Positions 1-7,091 are shown, counted from the first letter of the stretch. The stretch is DNA of 29,615 nt from an uncultured Clostridia bacterium (GCA_934184665.1 CAKPSX010000018.1:1-29615), one strand, 5' to 3'. Numbers and translations are program-made. Notes: generated from the letters alone by a model not told the origin.

Positions 1-56
1 CACTTTTAAGCGTTGAAGAAAAAAAGCAAAAAGGTAGAATAAATAAATTAAATAGA

Positions 57-105
57 GACGGTAAGAGAAGCATAATTTTGTTATGTTTTCTTTTGCCGTC
101 TTTTT
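57..105 (+). terminator. Intrinsic terminator of an upstream transcript
   Basis: GACGG at 57-61 pairs with CCGTC at 96-100. The stem continues inward through an A/G-rich left arm and a T/C-rich right arm with several G-T wobbles, closing on a TTTTG loop, and a T run follows at 101-105. This ends whatever gene lies upstream. Bases 1-56 are too short to identify that gene: one frame ends in a stop at 14-16 after four codons. In related bacteria secY usually precedes adk, so the upstream gene could be secY, but that is inference only. Confidence 0.85.
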
Positions 106-115
106 GCATGGTATA

Positions 116-239
116 GTTGGAAAATAATTAGAATTTTGGACTGTGTCAGATTTCATTTAAAACGCGGTTACATACACCACGTATGCGCCCTTGCCTTTTA
201 AATAAAATCTTCCTTGCCAAAATTTAATTCTTTCCCAAC
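116..239. repeat. Large inverted repeat ahead of the FGE-domain gene (hairpin family copy 1)
   Basis: The left arm at 116-139 (GTTGG...AATTTTGG) and the right arm at 217-239 (CCAAAATTTAATT...CCAAC) are complementary at about 21 positions with one bulge. They enclose about 77 bases. The inner part holds an unusual C-rich stretch at 162-195 with a possible small hairpin (ATAC/GTAT). The right arm closely matches hairpins at 28544-28565 and 27515-27537, and the left-arm end ATTTTGGACTG matches ATTTTAGACTG at 28531-28540. Function is unknown: it could be a structured 5' leader, a small repeat element, or a recombination or binding site. Confidence 0.6.
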
Positions 240-282
240 AGGGAATTTGTACAGGATTTATAAAAAAGGAGAGATTGTTGAT

Positions 283-1542
283 ATGAATAAGAAAAATAAT
301 AATAGAAAACAGAGAAAAGAGGAAAAAGAGAAAGTAAATAAGATAAGTGATGTAAAGATGGCATATATAATGTATGGTAAGAAGGTGTTTGTCATACCAA
401 TAGTAATAGCCATAATATTAGGTGCTGTTATATGGGGAATTGTGTATAATACTAGAAAAAATAATGCACCACAGGAAAGTGCTGATAATCAAAAAGAGCA
501 GATAAATTATATATGGGGAGAAATAAAACCAGGGAAGAAAAACGCAAATAATTTCACAACAGTAACAAGCTCAGACGGAATCCAAGTACCAGTTCCAACA
601 GGATATACAGCATCATCTGCATCAGACGAAAATTCTGTAAATGGAGGATTTGTAATATATGAAGGAACAGAGGCAGTAACAGATAGTAATAAATGGGAGG
701 CACAGTGTAATAGAAATCAATATGTATGGATACCAATAGCAGATGTAAGTGATATGTATTGGAGAGACCAAACAACAGGAAAGAAATATGGAACTACTTA
801 TACTTTTACATCTTCATCATATTCAAAAAGTAGTAGTAATAAAAAAGAGCCACAAACAACCCAATATGATATACAATCAACATATCTAACACAGTATCTA
901 AATGGAATGTCAAGAGAAGATTTCTTAATGGAAATGGAGATTGATTTCGATAAAATGTTAAATAGTGTAGCAACATATGGAGGATATTATATAGGAAGAT
1001 ACCAAACAGGAGACCTAAGCCAAGCAACGCCTGTTGTTAAAAGAATAAACACAGATATAAAAAAACAAACATGGTATACAATGTGGAAAAAAGCAAGAAA
1101 GTTATCAGGAACAAGTGCAGGAGTGCAGATGATATGGGGAATACAGTGGGATGAGACATTAAAGTGGTTAATTGATACTGGAGAAAAGACATATGCAGAA
1201 ATAGCATCAGATTCAACAAGTTGGGGAAATTACTCAAATAATAGTTTCACATATTATACAAACACATCAAAGAGCACAGCACTAAAGTCATCAGGAGGTC
1301 AAAGAAAAATCCCAAGCGGATCATATGAAGGAGCAAATGCAAATAATGTATATGACATGGCAGGCAATATATATGAATGGACACTAGAGTCCAATGAGTC
1401 AGGAACCGGCTCCTACAAGTACGGTCGCGGTGGTGGTTTCAATTTCAATGGTAATATCAGTCCTGCGGCAAACCGCTACTACACCTATCCTTACAACAGT
1501 TACTTTTTCTTCGGTTTACGCTGCACTTTATTCATCAAATAA
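283..1542 (+). CDS. Membrane-anchored FGE-sulfatase / C-type lectin-fold protein, candidate DGR target
   Basis: A 419-residue protein. The ATG at 283 is chosen because AAGGAG lies 11 bases upstream (266-271); the in-frame TTG at 214 lies inside the inverted repeat. Residues 1-34 are very basic, residues ~35-55 form one membrane segment, and the rest is predicted to be outside the cell. The Ser/Thr/Asn-rich linker leads into an FGE-sulfatase (SUMF1-like) fold, recognised by YVWIPI, GGYYIGRYQTG, VYDMAGNIYEWT, then RGGGF and a terminal GLR. In this fold family the C-terminal part is the ligand-binding surface in DGR-diversified proteins. The last ~40 codons switch to C/T-ending codons (three of three Arg are CGC, while AGA dominates the window), and Tyr/Phe/Asn fill the positions that vary in DGR targets. 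Catalytic formylglycine-generating activity is unlikely; ligand binding at the surface is inferred. The gene stands alone between a terminator and adk. Confidence 0.75.
   Translation: MNKKNNNRKQRKEEKEKVNKISDVKMAYIMYGKKVFVIPIVIAIILGAVIWGIVYNTRKNNAPQESADNQKEQINYIWGEIKPGKKNANNFTTVTSSDGIQVPVPTGYTASSASDENSVNGGFVIYEGTEAVTDSNKWEAQCNRNQYVWIPIADVSDMYWRDQTTGKKYGTTYTFTSSSYSKSSSNKKEPQTTQYDIQSTYLTQYLNGMSREDFLMEMEIDFDKMLNSVATYGGYYIGRYQTGDLSQATPVVKRINTDIKKQTWYTMWKKARKLSGTSAGVQMIWGIQWDETLKWLIDTGEKTYAEIASDSTSWGNYSNNSFTYYTNTSKSTALKSSGGQRKIPSGSYEGANANNVYDMAGNIYEWTLESNESGTGSYKYGRGGGFNFNGNISPAANRYYTYPYNSYFFFGLRCTLFIK
1411..1530 (+). other. Candidate DGR variable region (VR) at the 3' end of the FGE-domain gene
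   Basis: Forty codons (residues ~377-416). Only three codons end in A, against a strongly A-ending background. Invariant-looking positions are RGGG, SPAA, R, P, NS and GLR. Between them sit AAT/AAC or codons one or two changes away at positions 1-2 (TAC, TTC, ATC, ACC, AGT). This is the pattern expected when adenines of AAC/AAT codons in a template repeat are randomised. GGTTTACGCTGC at 1513-1524 is in the right place for the unmutated initiation-of-mutagenic-homology segment. No template repeat or reverse transcriptase is visible in the window, so any DGR would have to act from elsewhere. Alternative: a tail acquired by ordinary recombination. Confidence 0.55.
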
Positions 1543-1667
1543 CCCATCCATCACAAACTCAACCTCCCTCTATCAACACCCACTACATCAGTTAACATTA
1601 AAAACAAGATATTTCATTGACAAATATGGAAAAATGTTCTAAAATAAATATGAAAAAATAAGAGAGA

Positions 1668-1686
1668 GCCTCTATTTTATAGAGGC
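1668..1686 (+). terminator. Perfect 8-bp hairpin between the FGE gene and adk
   Basis: GCCTCTAT (1668-1675), loop TTT, then ATAGAGGC (1679-1686). It is followed by AAAACTTTTGATTT rather than a clean T run, so it may be a weak terminator or a processing/attenuation hairpin. It separates the accessory gene from the essential adk transcript. Confidence 0.5.
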
Positions 1687-1729
1687 AAAACTTTTGATTT
1701 CGTGTTAAGTGAAAGGAATGTGATTTAAA

Positions 1730-2395
1730 ATGAACATTATTATGTTAGGAGCACCAGGAACAGGTAAAGGTACAACAGCAAGTATTTTATCAGAAAAATT
1801 AGAGATACCACAAATATCAACAGGAGATATATTTAGAGCAAATATAAAAGAAGGAACAGAATTAGGAAAATTAGCAGAAAGCTATATATCAAAAGGACAA
1901 CTTGTACCAGATGAAGTAACAATAAAAATAGTAGAAGATAGACTTGAACAACCAGATACTAAAAATGGTGTAATATTAGATGGATTCCCAAGAACAGTTA
2001 TCCAAGCAGAAAAACTAAAAGAGATATTGGCTAAAAAAGGAGAAAAAATTGATATAGTTGTAAATTTAGAAACTCCAGAAGAAGAAATAATCGAAAGAAT
2101 AGTAAATAGAAGAGTATGTTCAAACCAACAATGTAAAGCAGTATATAATGTAGTATTACATCCACCAAAGGTAGAAGGAATCTGCGATAAATGTGGAAGT
2201 GAATTAATAACAAGAAAAGATGATAATATTGAAACTGTAAAAAGTAGATTGGAACAATATTTTACAGCTACAAGCCCACTTGTAGAATATTACGAAAAAG
2301 AAGGAACACTATATACAGCAACAGTTAGTAAATCAGTTGGAAAAATGAGTGATGATGTTGCAAAAGATATAATAGAAAAAGTTCAAAAGATGTAG
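1730..2395 (+). CDS. adk: Adenylate kinase
   Basis: A 221-residue protein, the usual length of the long bacterial form. It interconverts ATP + AMP and 2 ADP in the cytoplasm. The P-loop GAPGTGKGT is at residues 7-15, the AMP-binding region contains STGDIFRANI, and DGFPRT is the typical NMP/core motif. The LID carries a four-cysteine zinc site (C130, C135, C152, C155), as in many Gram-positive enzymes, here with four rather than two residues between the first pair. The ATG follows GAAAGGAATG. map follows after an intergenic hairpin. In most relatives secY lies directly upstream; here an accessory gene occupies that place. Confidence 0.97.
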   Translation: MNIIMLGAPGTGKGTTASILSEKLEIPQISTGDIFRANIKEGTELGKLAESYISKGQLVPDEVTIKIVEDRLEQPDTKNGVILDGFPRTVIQAEKLKEILAKKGEKIDIVVNLETPEEEIIERIVNRRVCSNQQCKAVYNVVLHPPKVEGICDKCGSELITRKDDNIETVKSRLEQYFTATSPLVEYYEKEGTLYTATVSKSVGKMSDDVAKDIIEKVQKM

Positions 2396-2416
2396 ATAAT
2401 TGAGAATGAAACAAAT

Positions 2417-2439
2417 AAAAGCGATTTGATATCGCTTTT
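2417..2439 (+). terminator. Hairpin between adk and map
   Basis: AAAAGCGAT (2417-2425), loop of five, then ATCGCTTTT (2431-2439): a 9-bp perfect stem ending in a short T run and then A-rich sequence. It could be a partial terminator or an mRNA-stability hairpin tuning adk against downstream genes. Confidence 0.5.
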
Positions 2440-2473
2440 AAAAATTTATGCAGTGAGGGAGGTTAATATAAAA

Positions 2474-3244
2474 ATGGTAACAATAAAATCAAAAAGAGAA
2501 ATAGAACTAATGAGAGAAGCCTGCAGAGTTACAGCGTTAACTCATAAAGCAATAGAAGAAGCTATAAAACCAGGAATGACTACAGCAGATATTGATAGAA
2601 TTGCAGAACAAACAATGAAAAAATATGGCGCAATATCAGCAGAGAAAGGGTATGATCCAGGTATAAGAGGAGTGCCTCCATATCCTGCATCAACATGTAT
2701 ATCAATAAATGATGAAGTAATACATGGCGTGCCATCAAATAAAAGAGTAATAAAAGATGGAGATATAGTAAGTGTAGATTTAGTGGCATTAAAAGATGGA
2801 TACAATGGTGATGCTGCAAGAACTTACATGGTAGGAAATGTATCAAAAGATGCTCAAAGATTAGTAGAAGTTACAAAACAAGCATTTTTTGAGGGAATAA
2901 AATATGCAAAAAAAGGAAATAGAATAGGTGATATCTCACACGCAATTGGGGAATATGTAAAATCACAAGGATATTCTGTAGTAAGAGAATTCCAAGGACA
3001 TGGAATTGGTAAAGAAATGCATGAGGATCCAGGAATACCAAACTATGGTAAGGCAGGAAAAGGAATTAGACTTGAACCTGGCATGACACTTGCAATTGAA
3101 CCAATGGTTATACAAGGTAAACCAAACATATTAGAATTAGATGATGGTTGGACAATAATAACAGAAGATGGAACATTGGCTGCACATTATGAAAATACAA
3201 TTTTAATAACAGAAAAAGAGCCAGAAGTATTGACAATTCTATAG
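2474..3244 (+). CDS. map: Methionine aminopeptidase, type I
   Basis: A 256-residue cytosolic metallo-exopeptidase that removes the initiator Met from nascent proteins. The start at 2474 gives the typical MVTIKSKREIELMREA opening and has GGGAGG about ten bases upstream; an ATT/ATA-rich in-frame extension back to 2426 runs into the hairpin and is not used. The five metal ligands of the pita-bread fold are visible: D102 (VDLV), D113 (GDAAR), H176 (GHGIG), E209 (AIEPM) and E240 (HYENT). It sits in the standard adk-map-infA order. No N-terminal zinc-finger extension is present. Confidence 0.97.
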   Translation: MVTIKSKREIELMREACRVTALTHKAIEEAIKPGMTTADIDRIAEQTMKKYGAISAEKGYDPGIRGVPPYPASTCISINDEVIHGVPSNKRVIKDGDIVSVDLVALKDGYNGDAARTYMVGNVSKDAQRLVEVTKQAFFEGIKYAKKGNRIGDISHAIGEYVKSQGYSVVREFQGHGIGKEMHEDPGIPNYGKAGKGIRLEPGMTLAIEPMVIQGKPNILELDDGWTIITEDGTLAAHYENTILITEKEPEVLTIL

Positions 3245-3346
3245 AAATATTATATAATGAATGAGTTAATGCCACGAAAATGTAAAAAGTGGTAAAAATT
3301 TAGAGAAAAAATCTAAAAAAGCTCTTTAAGAAGGAGGTAAAAAAAC

Positions 3347-3565
3347 TTGGCAAAGGAAGATGTTATAGAGGTAGAGGGAATAGTTGTTGAAACACTACCA
3401 AATACAAACTTTAAAGTAGAACTTGAAAATGGACATCAAATATTAGCACATATATCTGGTAAATTAAGAATGAATTATATTAAAATATTACCAGGAGATA
3501 AAGTTAAAGTAGAGTTATCACCATATGATTTAACAAGAGGCAGAATCACTTGGAGAGCAAAATAA
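3347..3565 (+). CDS. infA: Translation initiation factor IF-1
   Basis: A 72-residue S1/OB-fold protein that binds the ribosomal A site with IF-2 and IF-3. The sequence AKEDVIEVEG near the start and the internal HISGKLRMNYIKILPGDKV are diagnostic. The start is TTG at 3347, preceded by a strong AAGGAGGT at 3331-3338; no ATG is available. It heads the rpmJ-rpsM group. The 100 bases between map and infA hold no other gene. Confidence 0.97.
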   Translation: MAKEDVIEVEGIVVETLPNTNFKVELENGHQILAHISGKLRMNYIKILPGDKVKVELSPYDLTRGRITWRAK

Positions 3566-3628
3566 AATAGAAAACATAAATTAACCCAAATATATAATAA
3601 GTTTATATTAAATAGGAGGTGCAGTGAA

Positions 3629-3742
3629 ATGAAAGTAAGACCATCAGTAAAACCAATTTGCGATAAATGCAAAGTAATAAAAAGAAAAGGTGTAATTAGA
3701 GTTATATGTGAAAACCCTAAACACAAACAAAGACAAGGGTAA
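3629..3742 (+). CDS. rpmJ: 50S ribosomal protein L36 (zinc-binding form)
   Basis: A 37-residue protein starting MKVRPSVKPICDKCK and ending KHKQRQG. It has the intact zinc ribbon: CDKC, then a third Cys in VICEN and a His in PKH. This is the C+ form that is replaced under zinc limitation in some bacteria. AGGAGGTG lies just upstream of the ATG. The infA-rpmJ-rpsM order is conserved across Firmicutes. Confidence 0.97.
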   Translation: MKVRPSVKPICDKCKVIKRKGVIRVICENPKHKQRQG

Positions 3743-3757
3743 CCTTAAATAGTTTAT

Positions 3758-3891
3758 AACACAAATGAGGTAGCGGCTGTTAAACTTATATTATTAAGTT
3801 TACTTATCAAGTTTGTGTTTATATATATGTCTAAAATAGTTTAAAGATTAAATGGAGCAAAAGTTTCATTTAATGCATTTCACCTTTAAAC
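3758..3891 (+). promoter_or_regulatory. Structured leader between rpmJ and rpsM, possible autogenous control element
   Basis: The 201-base gap contains two nested hairpins built of perfect arms. First: AACACAAA (3758-3765) with TTTGTGTT (3812-3819), enclosing TAAACTTA (3781-3788) with TAAGTTTA (3795-3802). Second: GTTTAAAG (3839-3846) with CTTTAAAC (3884-3891), enclosing ATTAAATG (3847-3854) with CATTTAAT (3867-3874). The rpsM ribosome binding site follows at 3928-3934. In E. coli the alpha-operon leader bound by S4 occupies this same place before rpsM, but no homology to that RNA is claimed. Confidence 0.5.
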
Positions 3892-3943
3892 AAAATAGGA
3901 CAACACTAAAAAGAAAAATAAAATTTTGGAGGTGCAAAAAAAC

Positions 3944-4315
3944 ATGGCTCGTATAGCAGGAGTAGACTTACCTAAGGAAAAAAGAATTGAAATAGGACTA
4001 ACATACATATATGGTATAGGAGTAACTAGTTCAAGAAAAATATTAGAAAAAGCAGAAGTAAATCCAGACACTAGAGTAAAAGACTTAACTGATGAAGAAG
4101 TTAATAGAATAAGAAAAGTTATTGACGAATCATACAAAGTTGAGGGTGATTTAAGAAGAGAAGTAGCTCTTAATATAAAAAGACTAACAGAAATTGGATG
4201 TTATAGAGGTCTAAGACATAGAAGAAGTCTTCCAGTAAGAGGACAAAGAACAAAAACAAATGCTCGTACAAGAAAAGGACCAAGAAAATTAGTAAGTAAA
4301 TCTAAAAAAGCATAA
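3944..4315 (+). CDS. rpsM: 30S ribosomal protein S13
   Basis: A 123-residue protein of the 30S head that contacts tRNA and the 50S subunit. The start MARIAGVDLPKEKRIEIGLTY and the C-terminal basic tail RGQRTKTNARTRKGPRK are diagnostic. The ATG at 3944 is chosen over an in-frame TTG at 3926 because GGAGGTG (3928-3934) would otherwise lie inside the coding region. First gene after the structured leader and followed by rpsK. Confidence 0.98.
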   Translation: MARIAGVDLPKEKRIEIGLTYIYGIGVTSSRKILEKAEVNPDTRVKDLTDEEVNRIRKVIDESYKVEGDLRREVALNIKRLTEIGCYRGLRHRRSLPVRGQRTKTNARTRKGPRKLVSKSKKA

Positions 4316-4369
4316 AAATGGTTGATGTAAAAAAACATCAAACTTCTAATAAGGAGGGAAATTAAAGCA

Positions 4370-4765
4370 ATGGCTAAGAATGTAACAAAAAAACCAGTAG
4401 CTAGAAGAAATAGAAAAAACATTGACAAAGGTGAAGCACATATTCATTCTAGTTTCAATAACACAATAGTTACAATTACAGACACAAATGGAAATACAAT
4501 ATCATGGGGAAGTGCTGGAGGACTTGGATTCAAAGGCTCAAGAAAAAGCACACCATTTGCTGCAGGAGAAGTTGCAGAAACAGCAGCTAAAGCAGCTATG
4601 GAACACGGATTAAAAACTGTTGAAGTATATGTTAAAGGACCAGGTGCAGGAAGAGAAGCTGCAATAAGAGCACTTCAATCAGCAGGTCTAGAATTAAGCA
4701 GTATTAAAGACGTAACTCCAATCCCACATAATGGTTGTAGACCACCAAAAAGAAGAAGAGTATAA
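4370..4765 (+). CDS. rpsK: 30S ribosomal protein S11
   Basis: A 131-residue 30S platform protein. IHSSFNNTIVTITD, WGSAGGLGFKGSRKSTPFAA and the C-terminal PIPHNGCRPPKRRRV are family signatures. AAGGAGGG lies upstream of the ATG. A weak hairpin (TTGATG 4322-4327 / CATCAA 4336-4341) lies between rpsM and rpsK. Confidence 0.98.
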   Translation: MAKNVTKKPVARRNRKNIDKGEAHIHSSFNNTIVTITDTNGNTISWGSAGGLGFKGSRKSTPFAAGEVAETAAKAAMEHGLKTVEVYVKGPGAGREAAIRALQSAGLELSSIKDVTPIPHNGCRPPKRRRV

Positions 4766-4811
4766 AATAAAAGAAATAAATAAAAATCAATGAAAGAGGT
4801 GTAAATAAAAC

Positions 4812-5438
4812 ATGGCACGTTATACAGACGAACAATGTCGTATTTGCCGTAGAGAAGGACAAAAATTGTTCTTAAAAGGTTCAAGATGTTATTCTGACAA
4901 ATGTAGTATCTCTAGAAGAAACTATGCGCCAGGTCAACACGGACAAAAAAGAGCAAAACTTTCTGAATACGGAACACAATTAAGAGAAAAACAAAAAACC
5001 AAATCATATTATGGAGTTGGAGAAAAACAATTCAGAAGATATTTTGAAATGGCTTCTAATAAAAAAGGTGTAACAGGTGAAAACTTATTACAATTATTAG
5101 AATGCAGATTAGATAATGTAGTATATAGATTAGGATTTGGAGCATCAAGAGCTCAAGCAAGACAATTAGTAAACCATGGCCAATTTGAAGTAAATGGTAA
5201 AAAAGTTGATATCCCATCATATCTAGTAAAAGCTGGAGATGTAATATCAGTAAGAGAAAGCAAAAAAGATAATGGAGCAATAAAAGCAAATGTAGAAGTA
5301 AATTCAGCAAGACCAGTTCCAGCATGGTTAGAGTTAAATAATGAAACTTTAAGTGGTAAAGTAATTAGATTAGCATCTAGAGAAGATGTTGATATTCCAA
5401 TTGAAGAACATTTAATAGTAGAGCTTTACTCTAAATAG
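4812..5438 (+). CDS. rpsD: 30S ribosomal protein S4 (zinc-binding form)
   Basis: A 208-residue primary 16S rRNA-binding protein and, in many bacteria, the autogenous repressor of its operon. The N-terminus has a zinc site, C9-x2-C12 with C26-x4-C31, and then NYAPGQHG. The S4 RNA-binding domain covers roughly residues 98-160 (RLDNVVYRLGFGASRAQARQLVNHG in part). Placing rpsD between rpsK and rpoA matches the alpha operon of many Clostridia, whereas in Bacillus rpsD is elsewhere. This is relevant to the structured leader upstream of rpsM. Confidence 0.98.
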   Translation: MARYTDEQCRICRREGQKLFLKGSRCYSDKCSISRRNYAPGQHGQKRAKLSEYGTQLREKQKTKSYYGVGEKQFRRYFEMASNKKGVTGENLLQLLECRLDNVVYRLGFGASRAQARQLVNHGQFEVNGKKVDIPSYLVKAGDVISVRESKKDNGAIKANVEVNSARPVPAWLELNNETLSGKVIRLASREDVDIPIEEHLIVELYSK

Positions 5439-5462
5439 TTTTTAAAATATTAGGAGGTAGAA

Positions 5463-6410
5463 ATGATAGAATTTGAAAAGCCAAATATTGAATGTCTAGA
5501 GGTTGATAACACAAGTAATTATGCAAAGTTTGTATGTGAACCATTAGAAAGAGGATATGGAGTTACAATAGGAAATTCATTAAGAAGAATTCTATTATCA
5601 TCATTAACAGGATGTGCATTAACAAGTGTTAAGATTGATGGAGTATTACATGAATTTTCAAGTATTCCAAATGTTGTAGAAGACGTACCAGACATTATAG
5701 TTAATTTAAAAAATGTAAGACTTAAATTCGATGAAAACGAAGAAAAAGTTATGAGAATTAATTTTAAGGGTGAGGGAGAAGTTACAGCAGCAGATATAAT
5801 AACTGATGGTACTGTAGAAATACTAAACCCAGACTTGCATATTGCCAATGTATCAGAAGGTGGACAATTAATAATGGAAATGACAGCAAATATGGGTAGA
5901 GGTTATTCACCTTCAGAAAAAAATAAAAAACAAAACCAAGACATATCTGTGCTTCCAATAGATTCAATTTATACACCAGTAAAAAAAGTTAATTACCAAG
6001 TAAAAAACACTAGAGTAGGTCAAATGGTTGATTATGATAAGTTAATTATAGAAGTATGGACAGATGGTAGCTTAAAAGCATATGAAGCATTAAGTTTAGC
6101 TGCAAAAGTAATGACAGAACACTTAGAACTATTTATAGACTTATCAGAAGCAACAAGAAATACACAAGTAATGATTGAAAAAGAAGAATCTAAGAAAGAA
6201 AAAGTTTTAGAAACTTCAATAGAAGAGCTAGAATTATCTGTAAGATCATTCAATTGTTTAAAAAGAGCAGGAATTGCTACTGTTGAAGATTTAACAAATA
6301 AATCTGAAAATGATATGATGAAAGTTAGAAACTTAGGAAAGAAATCACTTGATGAAGTAACAGCGAAATTACACTCATTAGGACTAAGTTTCGCAGAAGA
6401 AGATGAATAA
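5463..6410 (+). CDS. rpoA: DNA-directed RNA polymerase subunit alpha
   Basis: A 315-residue protein. The N-terminal assembly domain covers about residues 1-230 (ERGYGVTIGNSLRRILLSSL is diagnostic), followed by a charged linker EKEESKKEKV. The C-terminal domain covers about residues 245-312 with the helix-hairpin-helix LNCL-type segment SVRSFNCLKRAGI and GKKSLDEV, which contacts UP elements and activators. GGAGGTAG directly precedes the ATG. The gene ends 18 bases before rplQ. Confidence 0.98.
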   Translation: MIEFEKPNIECLEVDNTSNYAKFVCEPLERGYGVTIGNSLRRILLSSLTGCALTSVKIDGVLHEFSSIPNVVEDVPDIIVNLKNVRLKFDENEEKVMRINFKGEGEVTAADIITDGTVEILNPDLHIANVSEGGQLIMEMTANMGRGYSPSEKNKKQNQDISVLPIDSIYTPVKKVNYQVKNTRVGQMVDYDKLIIEVWTDGSLKAYEALSLAAKVMTEHLELFIDLSEATRNTQVMIEKEESKKEKVLETSIEELELSVRSFNCLKRAGIATVEDLTNKSENDMMKVRNLGKKSLDEVTAKLHSLGLSFAEEDE

Positions 6411-6428
6411 AAAGAAGAGGTGAAAAAA

Positions 6429-6953
6429 TTGGCTACAAATAGAAAATTAGGTAGAACTACTGATATAAGAATGTCAATGTTAAGAACTTTAACAACAGAC
6501 TTAATATTACATGGAAAAGTTGAAACAACAGAAGCTAGAGCAAAAGAAGTTAAATCAATTGCTGATAGCATTATAGCATTAGCTATAAAAGAAAAAGATA
6601 ACTTTGAAATGGTAGATGTAAAAGTAGTAAAAGCAAAATTAGATTCTAAAGGTAACAAAGTTACTGAAATAGCAAAAAGCAAAAATGGTAAAGAATACTT
6701 AAAAGTTGTTAAAGAAGAAACAACAGAAAGTAGACAAAAAGATATGCCATCAAGATTAAGTGCTAGAAGAAAAATGATGACAAAAATCAATAAAGTTAAA
6801 GATGAAAACGGAAACAATATAGATTTACTAGATAAATTATTTAACGAAATTGCTCCAAAATACGAAGGTAGAGTTGGAGGATATACAAGAATAATTAAAG
6901 CTGGTCCACGTAGAGGAGACGGAGCTGAAGTAGCTATATTAGAATTAGTATAA
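6429..6953 (+). CDS. rplQ: 50S ribosomal protein L17 with a ~50-residue internal expansion
   Basis: A 174-residue protein; L17 is usually about 112-130. TTG at 6429 gives the expected ATNRKLGRTTDIR opening with GAGGTGA at 6417-6423; the GTG at 6420 lies inside that ribosome binding site. The N-terminal part (residues ~1-54) and the C-terminal part (LLDKLFNEIAPKYEGRVGGY, then GPRRGDGAEVAILELV) align well with ordinary L17. The extra residues (~57-105) sit where other L17 proteins have the short KRGDLHARRQ loop. They read like a beta-rich, Lys/Glu-rich insert and keep SARRK at the end. A promoter -10 overlaps the stop codon. Confidence 0.95.
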   Translation: MATNRKLGRTTDIRMSMLRTLTTDLILHGKVETTEARAKEVKSIADSIIALAIKEKDNFEMVDVKVVKAKLDSKGNKVTEIAKSKNGKEYLKVVKEETTESRQKDMPSRLSARRKMMTKINKVKDENGNNIDLLDKLFNEIAPKYEGRVGGYTRIIKAGPRRGDGAEVAILELV

Positions 6954-6954
6954 T
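6926..6954 (+). promoter_or_regulatory. Likely promoter of the metK riboswitch transcript
   Basis: TATAAT at 6949-6954 overlaps the rplQ stop codon, and a weak TGAAGT -35 lies 17 bases upstream. The distance to the S-box aptamer (~29 bases) suits a riboswitch leader start. The -35 is poor, so transcription from upstream cannot be excluded. Confidence 0.4.
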
Positions 6955-6982
6955 CTTTACAACTAAAATAAAAATTAAATAG

Positions 6983-7087
6983 AATTATCAAGAGTGGAGT
7001 AGAGAACGGCTCGTTAATCCCACAGCAACCTGTCAGATGACAAGGTGCTAAGACCGACAAAGCAGAGAGCTTTGAGTGATGATTAGT
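6983..7087 (+). promoter_or_regulatory. SAM-I (S-box) riboswitch aptamer
   Basis: It shows the S-box core: AATTATCAAGAG at the 5' side, GGAG, CAGCAACC (7023-7030), the internal GGTGCTAAGACC (7044-7055), and GTGATGATT at the 3' side, which pairs with AATTATCA to make P1. It lies directly before a terminator and metK, the classic target. On SAM binding the aptamer is expected to favour termination. The metK product makes SAM, so this is feedback control. Confidence 0.93.
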
Positions 7088-7091
7088 TTAT

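Noticed and set aside
2..16. Possible 3' end of an upstream gene (four codons and a TGA)
   Set aside because: Too short to assign; another frame is also open here, and only the terminator downstream is solid evidence of a preceding transcript.
162..195. tRNA-like or T-box-like fold in the C-rich stretch before the FGE gene
   Set aside because: No acceptor stem, T-arm GTTC motif or T-box TGGNACCGCG sequence could be found.
1394..1642. An 82-codon plus-strand frame overlapping the FGE gene tail
   Set aside because: Out of frame with the conserved FGE C-terminus and without a ribosome binding site; its openness follows from the unusual composition of the tail.
6032..7060. A 342-codon open frame on the minus strand opposite rpoA, rplQ and the riboswitch
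   Set aside because: It runs antisense to well-identified genes and through the SAM riboswitch, has the Ser/Leu/Phe-rich composition expected from A-rich DNA read backwards, and shows no ribosome binding site or recognisable domain.
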